From contig JAAVZL010000015.1 in the NCBI GenBank assembly GCA_022791635.1, forward strand, positions 1-47,000: 47,000 bases of DNA, given 5' to 3'. Positions 1-7,523 of this stretch are shown one piece after another. Source of the DNA: Lachnospiraceae bacterium. Its GTDB lineage: Bacteria; Bacillota; Clostridia; Lachnospirales; Lachnospiraceae. The notes under the pieces are model-generated. The model did not search any database. It was not told the DNA's origin and worked only from the letters and a program-made list of their open reading frames with translations. The stretch's first letter is position 1. Every line of letters begins with the position of its first letter. Position numbers and translations under genes: made by a program.

Positions 1-74
1 GTATCATGATACCCGCCCGAAATCCAGTATTCCTCAAATAATTAGAGCCATTTTAGAGCCAAACAGCATAAAAC
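1..74. other. Left-edge non-coding stretch
   Basis: No gene is supported here. The first 12 bases (GTATCATGATAC) are a perfect palindrome, and a short direct repeat containing 'agagcca' follows. The stretch lies downstream of guaA and its terminator. Whatever gene lies to the left is outside the window. Confidence 0.5.
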
Positions 75-113
75 AATCCCGGAAACGCCCATTTTATCAG
101 CATTTCCGGGATT
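75..113 (-). terminator. Intrinsic terminator of guaA
   Basis: A perfect 11-bp stem (AATCCCGGAAA pairing with TTTCCGGGATT) encloses a 17-nt loop, directly downstream of the guaA stop. On the minus strand it is followed by a short U-rich tract (GTTTTA). Placement and shape fit a Rho-independent terminator. Confidence 0.75.
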
Positions 114-120
114 TTATCCG

Positions 121-1662
121 TTACTCGAACTCAATCGTCCCCGGCGGCTTCGAAGTCAAATCATACACAACCCGATTTACTCCTTTGACCTCATTAATAA
201 TCCTGCTAGTAACCTTAAACAGCACCTCATAAGGAATCTGAGCGCACTCCGCCGTCATAAAATCACTGGTATTCACAGCCCGAAGGGCCACCGCGTAATC
301 ATAGGTCCGAAAATCTCCCATAACCCCCACAGACCGCATATTCGTAAGCCCTGCAAAATACTGCCCAAGCCCCTTATCAAGGCCGGCCTTCGCAATCTCC
401 TCCCGGTAGATATAGTCCGCATCCTGCACAATCCGGACCTTCTCCTCAGTCACCTCACCTACAATCCGCACCCCAAGTCCCGGCCCCGGAAACGGCTGCC
501 GATACACCAGGTACTCCGGAATTCCAAGCTCCAGGCCCGCTTTTCTCACCTCATCCTTAAACAGCATCCGAAGAGGCTCAATAATCTCTTTAAAATCCAC
601 AACTCCGGGCAGGCCGCCCACATTGTGATGAGACTTAATCACTGCAGACTTCCCAAGTCCCGACTCAATCACATCCGGATAAATCGTCCCCTGAACCAGA
701 AAATCCACGGCTCCAATCTTCCTTGCCTCCTCCTCAAAGACACGGATAAACTCCTCGCCGATAATCTTCCGCTTTGCCTCCGGCTCCGTCACGCCCCGAA
801 GCTTCTCATAATACCGCTGCTGCGCATTCACCCGAATAAAATTCAGCTCATAAGGCCCCTCAGGTCCAAACACAGCCTCAACCTCATCCCCTTCGTTTTT
901 CCGAAGAAGACCATGATCCACAAACACGCAGGTCAGCTGCTTCCCGATTGCCTTAGAAAGCAGAACCGCCGCCACCGAAGAATCCACACCTCCGGACAGC
1001 GCACAAAGCACCTTTCCGCTGCCCACCTTCTCCCGTACCTGCCGAATGGTCTCCTCCACAAAAGAGCCCATCTGCCAGTCACCGGCACAGCCGCATACCT
1101 CATAGACAAAGGCCCGGAGCATCTTCTGCCCCTCCCTGGTGTGCATAACCTCCGGATGAAACTGCGTCGCATACAGCCTTCGCTCCCGGCACTCCATAGC
1201 CGCCACCGGACACACCGGCGTGTGGGCCGTTATCCGGAAGCCCTCCGGGGGCGTCTCAATATAGTCCGTGTGGCTCATCCACGCAACCGTAGTATCCTCC
1301 ACATCCCGAAATAAAACAGAGCTCCTATCTACCTGAACCTCCGTATGACCATATTCGCTGACCGGAGCCGTCTTTACCGTTCCTCCCAAGGTATACGCCA
1401 TCATCTGAGAGCCATAGCAAATCCCCAGAATCGGCACACCGATTTCAAAAATTTCTTTCTGATAATGGGGCGACGTCTCAAGATAGACACTGTTAGGTCC
1501 CCCTGTAAAAATGATTCCTTTGGGCTTCATTTCTATAAGCCTGTCCAAGCTTATGGTATAAGGGTGCACTTCACAGTACACGCCGCACTCCCTGACCCTG
1601 CGGGCAATCAGTTGATTATACTGCCCTCCAAAGTCCAGCACAATAACCAGTTCTCTATTCAT
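121..1662 (-). CDS. guaA: GMP synthase (glutamine-hydrolysing)
   Basis: Converts XMP to GMP using ATP and glutamine, the last step of guanine nucleotide synthesis in the cytoplasm. The N-terminal class I amidotransferase shows the nucleophile motif GICYGSQ and the catalytic His/Glu motif QFHPEV. The ATP-pyrophosphatase half starts with LSGGVDSS, and the protein ends with the dimerisation domain and the typical tail TIEFE. Length (513 aa) is normal. The ATG at 1662 is preferred over an in-frame TTG three bases upstream, because AGGAGG lies 6 nt before the ATG. The MATE gene lies about 100 nt upstream on the same strand. A short trace of repeat family 2 abuts its ribosome site. Confidence 0.97.
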   Translation of the reverse strand: MNRELVIVLDFGGQYNQLIARRVRECGVYCEVHPYTISLDRLIEMKPKGIIFTGGPNSVYLETSPHYQKEIFEIGVPILGICYGSQMMAYTLGGTVKTAPVSEYGHTEVQVDRSSVLFRDVEDTTVAWMSHTDYIETPPEGFRITAHTPVCPVAAMECRERRLYATQFHPEVMHTREGQKMLRAFVYEVCGCAGDWQMGSFVEETIRQVREKVGSGKVLCALSGGVDSSVAAVLLSKAIGKQLTCVFVDHGLLRKNEGDEVEAVFGPEGPYELNFIRVNAQQRYYEKLRGVTEPEAKRKIIGEEFIRVFEEEARKIGAVDFLVQGTIYPDVIESGLGKSAVIKSHHNVGGLPGVVDFKEIIEPLRMLFKDEVRKAGLELGIPEYLVYRQPFPGPGLGVRIVGEVTEEKVRIVQDADYIYREEIAKAGLDKGLGQYFAGLTNMRSVGVMGDFRTYDYAVALRAVNTSDFMTAECAQIPYEVLFKVTSRIINEVKGVNRVVYDLTSKPPGTIEFE

Positions 1663-1676
1663 CAAACATCCTCCTA

Positions 1677-1687
1677 TTCCAGTTCCG
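1677..1687 (-). repeat. Possible relic of repeat family 2 before guaA
   Basis: The sequence TTCCAGTTCCG lies immediately beside the guaA ribosome site. The same TTCCAGTTCCG(TA) block abuts the ribosome sites of murI and gntR, where it ends complete family 2 elements. Here no loop or arms are present, so it is at most a solo footprint. Eleven bases could also recur by chance. Confidence 0.35.
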
Positions 1688-1760
1688 CAATATCCCGCTC
1701 AACACATCTTTTCCGAGAAGAATTATCGGCCGTTAAAAAACACGTCCGCTAATCCTTCCC

Positions 1761-3083
1761 CTAAAACCGAATCTCCTGCCACTTCCCCCTGCGATAACGG
1801 ACGGAAAACAGAATCGCCCGGAACAGCCAGTCGATGGTCATTGCCACCCACACGCCGAACACGCCCCATCCCAGATTTCTTCCCAGGAAAAAGCTAAAGC
1901 CCACACGGAAAATCCACATGGACAGCATACTCACCACAAGCGTCATCTTCACATCTCCGGCTGCCCGCAGAGTATTGGGCAGGCCAAAAGACAGCTCCCA
2001 GATCGTCATACAGCAAAAAGCATGGTAGATCAAAAGCTTTTCCGTCAGCTCCCCTGTTGCCGGTGACAAATGGTAAGCCTGTACAATAAACGGACAGCCG
2101 AAGATAACAATCAAATTCACCAGCCACATACCCGCATACATATATTTCAAAAGCAGCTTTGTGTAATACCTGGCCTCATCATAACGCCTGGCTCCTACAC
2201 ACTGAGAGACCACCGTCACAATGGCATAACCGATGGCCATGCCCGGTATAATCTGAAAAAGCGCAATGGTACCTGCCACGGCATTGGCCGCCAGCGCATT
2301 GGTTCCGAAGCTGGTCACCAGGCTCAGCACAAGGATCTTGCCAAGCTGAAACAAGCTGTTCTCCATTCCATTGGGAATACCGATAAAACAGATTTTCCGA
2401 ATCACCTTTCTTTGGACGCCGATTTTCTGCCCCTTTCTCAGATGGATGTCCAAATCCTGATTGCGAATCAAAGCCAGGATAATCACTGCCGCCAGCATGC
2501 GGGAAACAAGGGTGGGAATGGCCGCTCCCTCCACCCCCATGTGAAAACCGTAAATCAGGAGCGCATTTCCCGCAATATTGACTCCGTTCATAATCAGGGA
2601 CACCAGCATAGAGGTCCGGGAATCACTCATAGCACGAAAAATAGCCGCTCCTGCATTGTATAATGCGATAAAGGGAATGGAAAAGGCCGTAATCAAAAGA
2701 TATGTCCTGGCATTTGCCATCACATCCGGCTCGATCTTGCCGAACACGCCGGTGAGAATCCAGGGACAGCCAACGAGCAGCCCCAGCATAATGATCACCG
2801 AAAGCACTGCCGTGAACAGCATCAGCTGCTCCGCCGCCTCAGAGGCCCGATCCTTCGAGCCCTCCCCCAGGCTGTGTCCCGCCACCACGGCGCCTCCCGT
2901 AGCCAGAGCCGTAAACACATTGATCAGAAGCACATTGATGTTGTCCACCAGGGAAACGCCCGACACAGCGGCCTCCCCCACGCTGGAAATCATCACCGTA
3001 TCCGCAATTCCCACAGTTGCCAGAAGGATTTGCTCAATGATCAATGGAAAAATCAACCTTCTCAAATCCCGCTTCGTAAACAT
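1761..3083 (-). CDS. MATE-family efflux transporter
   Basis: A 440-aa polytopic membrane protein of the multidrug and toxic compound extrusion (MATE/NorM/DinF) superfamily. These proteins export cationic or hydrophobic compounds using a Na+ or H+ gradient. The start FTKRDLRRLIFPLIIEQ followed by GIADTVMIS is typical of the clostridial branch, and about twelve hydrophobic segments span the full length. The ATG at 3083 follows a GAGGAGAGAGG-type ribosome site. The substrate cannot be told from sequence. It lies between spoIIID and guaA on the same strand, with no obvious functional link. Confidence 0.92.
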   Translation of the reverse strand: MFTKRDLRRLIFPLIIEQILLATVGIADTVMISSVGEAAVSGVSLVDNINVLLINVFTALATGGAVVAGHSLGEGSKDRASEAAEQLMLFTAVLSVIIMLGLLVGCPWILTGVFGKIEPDVMANARTYLLITAFSIPFIALYNAGAAIFRAMSDSRTSMLVSLIMNGVNIAGNALLIYGFHMGVEGAAIPTLVSRMLAAVIILALIRNQDLDIHLRKGQKIGVQRKVIRKICFIGIPNGMENSLFQLGKILVLSLVTSFGTNALAANAVAGTIALFQIIPGMAIGYAIVTVVSQCVGARRYDEARYYTKLLLKYMYAGMWLVNLIVIFGCPFIVQAYHLSPATGELTEKLLIYHAFCCMTIWELSFGLPNTLRAAGDVKMTLVVSMLSMWIFRVGFSFFLGRNLGWGVFGVWVAMTIDWLFRAILFSVRYRRGKWQEIRF

Positions 3084-3173
3084 TTTTCCTCTCTCCTCAT
3101 TGGTATTTTGACCTGCTTCCGGACTTTATCCCTCTATTCTAGCAAGTTTCATGCAAATGTCAACGAATTTTTC

Positions 3174-3431
3174 TTACACCGCTTTCTGATGCAGATACTT
3201 TTCTTTGGTGGCCATTCCTCCCCGAATGTGGCGTTCCGACTTGTTGATATCCAACACGATTCTCGCCTGCTTTGCCAGAGCCGGATTGATGTGAACCAGG
3301 CGCTCCGCCACATCCTTGTGCACCGTTGATTTGCTGATTCCAAACCGCTTCGCCGTCTGCCGCACTGTGGCATTATTCTCTATAATGTAATTAGCGATGG
3401 CCACCGCCCGTTCTTCGATATATTCCTTCAA
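3174..3431 (-). CDS. spoIIID: Sporulation transcription factor SpoIIID
   Basis: A small DNA-binding protein that acts in the mother cell during sporulation, modulating the sigma-E regulon and helping sigma-K expression. The 85-aa protein has the family's helix-turn-helix (VRQTAKRFGISKSTVHKD) and the diagnostic C-terminal stretch HIRGGMATKEKY. Translation appears to start at TTG (3431), preceded by AGGGGG with 7 nt spacing; an initiating ATG is not available at this end. It is a strong marker that the organism makes endospores. The ribosome site can pair with an upstream segment (see the hairpin at 3435-3483). Confidence 0.95.
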   Translation of the reverse strand: MKEYIEERAVAIANYIIENNATVRQTAKRFGISKSTVHKDVAERLVHINPALAKQARIVLDINKSERHIRGGMATKEKYLHQKAV

Positions 3432-3434
3432 GGT

Positions 3435-3483
3435 AATCCCCCTGAGAACGTTTTTTACATCTTATGAGTAAAAAAGGGGGATT
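3435..3483 (-). promoter_or_regulatory. Hairpin that could mask the spoIIID ribosome site
   Basis: Read on the minus strand, AATCCCCC pairs with GGGGGATT and, inside it, TTTTTTAC pairs with GTAAAAAA around a 9-nt loop; an 8-nt bulge lies on one side. The 3' arm GGGGGATT contains the Shine-Dalgarno sequence of spoIIID, so folding would block initiation at its TTG. A competing reading is a sigma-E-like promoter (ATA, 16 nt, CATAAT at 3481-3505). That promoter would start transcription inside the hairpin and remove its 5' arm. The pairing is visible; its role is inference. Confidence 0.4.
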
Positions 3484-3521
3484 ATGCCAGGGGTTCTTAA
3501 TCTATCTTACAAATCGAAAAT

Positions 3522-4616
3522 CTACAACTCTACCGCCTGCTCTGCCACAAATTCAAGGACCTTATCTCGAATTATACTCTCTTCCACCGTCTCCCGGCCA
3601 TACTGAGACTCAAAGGCCTCCGGGCTCTCTGCTCCATACTGCTTCGCCAGCTCCTTTAAGCCCTCCTGATACTCCTCCTCCGTCAAAGCAAGCCCTTCCT
3701 CTGCGCTTATGGCATCCAGCGTCAGCTGAAGCTTCAGCTGATTCTCCGCCTGCTCCCGGGCCTGCCGTTCAAATTCCTCCACAGAGATACCATTCATATA
3801 ATAACCCAGGAACTCTTGAAGCTCCACACCGGAAAATGCCGCATACATCTCATATTCCTGCACAATCTCTTCCTTTAATCCCTCTACCTCAGACTCCTCA
3901 AGGGAAAACTCAGAATCCGCAAGAATCGCCTGAAGGACATTTTGCTGCCACTGGGCCGGCTGATTCTGAATCTTCTCCTCCTCCAGGGTCTTTCTGGTTC
4001 CCTCCTGATATGCCTCAATAGAATCATATTCCGTATAGGTCTTAACAAACTCATCCGTCCATTCGGCATCCACATACTCCACAATCTCATGAACCGTAAC
4101 CTCGAATACAACATCCTTTCCGGACATATCCGGATTAGGGTTGTAGGGATCCGGGAATGTCAGATTCAGATCATACGTATTGCCAATCTCCTTTCCGATC
4201 AGCCCTTCCTCAAATCCGGCAATAAAGGAGCCGGATCCAATCGTCAGATCATATCCCTGATCCTGAGAGCTTCCCCCCTCAAAGGGCTCCCCGTCCATCC
4301 GGCCCACAAAATCAATATTCACCGTGTCCCCGTTCTCTATAACCGTCTTGCCCTCGATGGGCCTTGTGGCAGGATAGTAGGCCAGCAGGGCGTCAATCTC
4401 CGCCTGGATCTCTTCCTCCGTCACCTCTGTGCTGACAGCCTCCGCCTTGACACCCTTGTAATTTCCAAGCTTGACTACCTTACTTTTACTCTCCCCGGCC
4501 GCTGTCTCAGTCTCGTTAGGCGTCTCATTTGTCTTTGCTTCCTTTTTGTCCCTGCAAGCCCCGGTCATTGCCAGAACTCCCGCAAGGGTTAATGCCAAAA
4601 TCCATCTTTTTTTCAT
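3522..4616 (-). CDS. Trigger-factor-like FKBP peptidyl-prolyl isomerase lipoprotein
   Basis: A 364-aa secreted relative of trigger factor. The N-terminus (MKKRWILALTLAGVLAMTGAC) is a signal peptide with a slightly unusual lipobox TGAC. A low-complexity Glu/Thr linker follows, then an FKBP-type PPIase domain (GDTVNIDFVGRMDGEPFEGG, then the FIAGFEEGLIG segment). The C-terminal half is helical and charged, like the trigger-factor chaperone arm. The ribosome-binding tail domain of true trigger factor is absent. The likely role is folding proteins outside the membrane. The start at 4616 is chosen because AAGGAG lies 7 nt upstream; an ATG at 4622 is too close to it. It sits 44 nt downstream of cardiolipin synthase, so the two are probably co-transcribed. 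Confidence 0.85.
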   Translation of the reverse strand: MKKRWILALTLAGVLAMTGACRDKKEAKTNETPNETETAAGESKSKVVKLGNYKGVKAEAVSTEVTEEEIQAEIDALLAYYPATRPIEGKTVIENGDTVNIDFVGRMDGEPFEGGSSQDQGYDLTIGSGSFIAGFEEGLIGKEIGNTYDLNLTFPDPYNPNPDMSGKDVVFEVTVHEIVEYVDAEWTDEFVKTYTEYDSIEAYQEGTRKTLEEEKIQNQPAQWQQNVLQAILADSEFSLEESEVEGLKEEIVQEYEMYAAFSGVELQEFLGYYMNGISVEEFERQAREQAENQLKLQLTLDAISAEEGLALTEEEYQEGLKELAKQYGAESPEAFESQYGRETVEESIIRDKVLEFVAEQAVEL

Positions 4617-4660
4617 AATCATTCTCCTTTTTCTATGTCTCCATTCTTTAAATTCCATCC

Positions 4661-6145
4661 TTACAGCAGCGGCGAAAACAATCTGGAAAACTGCTCCTTC
4701 AAGCGCACCAGATAAGAGCGCCTTCCGTAGAGATAAGGCGTCACCCTGGTACAGTATTTCAAATCCTCCAGAAACAAAGCCTCCAGCCGCTCCGCCGTCT
4801 GCACACTGTAGATCACCGCATTTACCTCAAAGTTCAGGCAAAAGCTGCGGATGTCCATATTAGCCGTTCCGTAGCAGCTTACGACGCCGTCCACCACCAT
4901 GCCCTTGGCATGAAGAAAGCCGTTGTCATACGTATAGCACTTTGCCCCGGCCTCCAGCAAATCCCCGATGTAGGAATACGTGGCCCAGTACACAAAGGGA
5001 TGATCCGGCTTACAGGGGATCATCACCCGCACATCCACGCCGGACATGGCCGCAATGCGGATGGCATTCATAATGGTCTCGTCAGGAATAAAATAGGGCG
5101 TCTGAATATAAATATTCTTTCTGGCCTTGCTGATCATCTTCAAATATACATTGCGAATGTTCTGCCATTTGGAGTCCGGCCCGCTGGTGACGATCTGCAC
5201 TGCCTCCTCTCCCCGGCACACCTCCTTGTATTCCTCAAAATACCGATCCGTGATAAACAGATTCTGCTTGGTGGCGTAATTCCAGTCCAGAATAAAACGG
5301 ATATGCAAAGAGAGTACCGCAGAACCGCTGATTTGTAAATGGGTATCCCGCCAATATCCAAACTTTGGATCCAGCCCCACATACTCTCTTCCGATATTAA
5401 AGCCGCCCACAAAGGCTGTCTTTCCGTCAATCACCACGATTTTCCGGTGGTTCCGATAGTTGATACGAAGCTGAAGCCTGCCAAGCAGAGCCGGAAAGAA
5501 TTCTCCCACCTGAATACCCGCCTCCCGAAGCCGCTTCCAGTCGCTGCCCTTCATAGTCCTGCTTCCCATACTGTCATAAAGAAGCCGGACCTCCACCCCC
5601 TGGCGCACCTTTTCTACAAGGAGCTTCTCAAAGGGCTGCCACAGTTCATCGTTTCGAATAATATAATACTGAATGTGAATGTATTCCTGAGCCTGCTCGA
5701 TGGCTTCATAGAGAGCCCGGAATTTCTCTTTTCCGTCCGTATAGATCTCAATGTCATTATCCGCCGTGTACACGGCGTCCGCTGCCTCCAGATTCATCAG
5801 CACCACATCCAGATATTTCCGGAGCCTGGGATCCTTCGGTTCAAACTCATCCCGGATAATAATTTCCTCCTGCTTCGTAATAGCCGAGTAGATGGCATCC
5901 TCTATTTCCTTTGTCCGGAACATGTGCTGCTTATGAAAATCATGTCCAATCAGAAAATACAAAAAGATTCCCAGAATGGGAATGAAATACAGCAAAAGAA
6001 GCCAGGTCCACACCGTCCGCGGCTCCCGGCGTTCAAAAAAAACAATGACAATGGATAAAATAATATTAATGAAAATAAGATGGTCCATCCAGAATCCCAC
6101 AATCTGCACCAGACCGTTCCACAAACCTTCAAGGACAGCAGCCAA
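4661..6145 (-). CDS. cls: Cardiolipin synthase (phospholipase D family)
   Basis: Joins two phosphatidylglycerols into cardiolipin at the membrane. Two N-terminal hydrophobic segments (a PLDc_N domain, roughly residues 20-75) precede two PLD catalytic repeats. Their HKD motifs are NHRKIVVIDGKTAFVGGFN and LHAKGMVVDGVVSCYGTANMD. The total length of about 494 aa is usual for bacterial Cls. The preferred start is the TTG at 6145, with AGGAGG 7 nt upstream; a longer in-frame TTG at 6172 lacks a ribosome site. It is divergent from the small membrane protein at 6268 and leads into the PPIase lipoprotein. Confidence 0.93.
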   Translation of the reverse strand: MAAVLEGLWNGLVQIVGFWMDHLIFINIILSIVIVFFERREPRTVWTWLLLLYFIPILGIFLYFLIGHDFHKQHMFRTKEIEDAIYSAITKQEEIIIRDEFEPKDPRLRKYLDVVLMNLEAADAVYTADNDIEIYTDGKEKFRALYEAIEQAQEYIHIQYYIIRNDELWQPFEKLLVEKVRQGVEVRLLYDSMGSRTMKGSDWKRLREAGIQVGEFFPALLGRLQLRINYRNHRKIVVIDGKTAFVGGFNIGREYVGLDPKFGYWRDTHLQISGSAVLSLHIRFILDWNYATKQNLFITDRYFEEYKEVCRGEEAVQIVTSGPDSKWQNIRNVYLKMISKARKNIYIQTPYFIPDETIMNAIRIAAMSGVDVRVMIPCKPDHPFVYWATYSYIGDLLEAGAKCYTYDNGFLHAKGMVVDGVVSCYGTANMDIRSFCLNFEVNAVIYSVQTAERLEALFLEDLKYCTRVTPYLYGRRSYLVRLKEQFSRLFSPLL

Positions 6146-6202
6146 CGACGCCCCTCCTCTCTTTCTGTGCAAGCACTCTATTTGCTAGTATAGCATTTTC
6201 CC

Positions 6203-6231
6203 TTGCGCTTTACCAGAAAAACTGTTATAAT
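6203..6231 (+). promoter_or_regulatory. Sigma-A type promoter for the 6268 gene
   Basis: TTGCGC (6203-6208) and a perfect TATAAT (6226-6231) are separated by 17 nt. The predicted start is about 30 nt before the coding start at 6268. Confidence 0.75.
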
Positions 6232-6267
6232 ATCATTTGTTTGAAATACGCAGGAGGATTGGAAGGA

Positions 6268-6708
6268 ATGTCAACACTCAGTATTGTCTTAATTGTTATC
6301 ATTGTTGTTTTACTCGCTGCACTGGTAGCATTATATTTTTTTGGAAAAAAAGCCCAGAGACGCCAGGCTGCCCAACAGGAGCAGATGGAGGCCATGGCGC
6401 AGACTGTCAGTATGCTGGTTATTGACAAAAAGCGCATGAAGATCTCAGAGTCCGGACTTCCCTCCCAGGTAATAGAGCAGACCCCCAAGCTGCTGCGCTG
6501 GAACAAGCTTCCCATCGTAAAGGCCAAGGTAGGTCCCAAGGTGATGGTTCTGGTCTGTGACGAAAAGGTATTCGAGCTGATTCCCGTGAAGCGGGAAGTG
6601 AAGGTGGTTGTCAGCGGTATCTACATCAGCGCCATCAAGAGCGCCCGGGGCGGCCTGGAGACGCCTCCGCCCAAGAAGGGATTTTTTAAGCGCTTATTTA
6701 AAAAATAA
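6268..6708 (+). CDS. Single-pass membrane protein of unknown function
   Basis: A 146-aa protein I do not recognise. Residues 1-26 form one strong hydrophobic segment (STLSIVLIVIIVVLLAALVALYFF), followed by a basic/Gln-rich helix (KKAQRRQAAQQEQMEAM). A small soluble domain follows with alternating hydrophobic strands (MVLVCDEKVFELIPV, VKVVVSGIYISAI), and a lysine-rich tail ends it (KKGFFKRLFKK). The layout suggests an N-terminal anchor with a cytoplasmic domain. The start at 6268 has AGGAGG 10 nt upstream. It has its own promoter and terminator, so it is probably a single-gene unit. Confidence 0.8.
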   Translation: MSTLSIVLIVIIVVLLAALVALYFFGKKAQRRQAAQQEQMEAMAQTVSMLVIDKKRMKISESGLPSQVIEQTPKLLRWNKLPIVKAKVGPKVMVLVCDEKVFELIPVKREVKVVVSGIYISAIKSARGGLETPPPKKGFFKRLFKK

Positions 6709-6714
6709 TCGAGA

Positions 6715-6756
6715 AAGCCTTCTGTCCTACAAAGTTTCAGGACAGAAGGCTTTTTT
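6715..6756 (+). terminator. Intrinsic terminator of the 6268 gene
   Basis: A 14-bp perfect stem (AAGCCTTCTGTCCT pairing with AGGACAGAAGGCTT) with a 10-nt loop is followed by TTTTTT on the plus strand. The 3' end of the convergent deacetylase gene runs into this hairpin. Confidence 0.9.
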
Positions 6757-7500
6757 ATTCCTGCGTACAACGAGCCAAGGGAGCGTCGCAAAATGAGGCA
6801 GCAGCCTTTTCGTCGAATACCTGGGATACACATTGTATGGCCGGAAGCCTTCCGCAAATGCCACGCCGCACTGATAGCCCCGGTATTTGGAGCAGGTTTT
6901 CACCATATCGGCAAAATCAATGTGATCGTGCTCCAGCATCCATTTCAGCTGAGATTCATGACACTTAAGCGCTTGGATTTTCACCTCAATCTCCTCGGTA
7001 ATATCCACATAATGGGTAGGCTGAAAATTCACCCCTGCCAGGGTATCCATAAAAAATACGGGAATAAAACTGGAAAAGGGTTCAAACTTTCGCGGACGAT
7101 GAGAGAGGCCCGAGCAGAAGCTTCCGTTGGTTGCCAGCCGACTCGTCTCCGTATGATCCTGCATATAGTCCTCATCGTTGTGTGTAATAATCACATCCGG
7201 GCAGACATAGCGAACAATATCTGCCACGGCGTCCACCACAGCCTGATCGTGGCTGTCCACACACATATCTCCCACATTCAGATTAAATACTTCCTTTGCT
7301 CCAATCAGCTTTCCGGAGCTTTCCGCCTCCAATGTGCGGATCTTGGCCAGCGGCTCCGGCTCAATCACCACATGGCCCAAATTTCCATTGGCAATATGAC
7401 ACATATAGACCTTTGCTCCCTGCTTTACATATTTACGCAGAGTCCCTCCGCACGCGATTTCCAAATCATCCGGATGGCATCCAATTGCTAAAACCTTCAT
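6727..7500 (-). CDS. PIG-L/LmbE family deacetylase, C-terminus extended by repeat DNA
   Basis: A 257-aa zinc-dependent N-deacetylase of the PIG-L/LmbE/BshB group, which removes acetyl groups from GlcNAc-type conjugates. The N-terminus carries the metal and catalytic motif CHPDDLEIACGG, and ITHNDEDYMQDH lies mid-protein. The natural sequence probably stops near YSTKRLLP. The last 23 residues or so (HFATLPWLVVRRNKK...) are encoded by a degenerate family 1 repeat arm and by the terminator of the neighbouring gene. It begins 23 nt after the response-regulator stop with a good GAGGTGA site, so it is the last gene of operon A. With the nearby aminosugar-isomerase relic, its placement suggests an aminosugar-containing substrate (inference). 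Confidence 0.9.
   Translation of the reverse strand: MKVLAIGCHPDDLEIACGGTLRKYVKQGAKVYMCHIANGNLGHVVIEPEPLAKIRTLEAESSGKLIGAKEVFNLNVGDMCVDSHDQAVVDAVADIVRYVCPDVIITHNDEDYMQDHTETSRLATNGSFCSGLSHRPRKFEPFSSFIPVFFMDTLAGVNFQPTHYVDITEEIEVKIQALKCHESQLKWMLEHDHIDFADMVKTCSKYRGYQCGVAFAEGFRPYNVYPRYSTKRLLPHFATLPWLVVRRNKKAFCPETL
6779..6804. repeat. Degenerate half-arm of hairpin repeat family 1
   Basis: The stretch beginning GGGAGCGTCGCAAAATGAGG and ending CAGCAG differs at only a few positions from the left arm of the element at 24221 (GGGGCTGTCGCAAAATAGGG then CAGCAG). No partner arm is seen nearby. It lies inside the 3' end of the deacetylase gene. Confidence 0.55.
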
Positions 7501-7523
7501 ACTGTCACCTCATTCCTTTCTAT

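Noticed and set aside
625..1314. Plus-strand open frame opposite guaA
   Set aside because: It is antisense to a clear conserved gene, rich in His/Arg/Leu and without a ribosome site; a codon-bias shadow.
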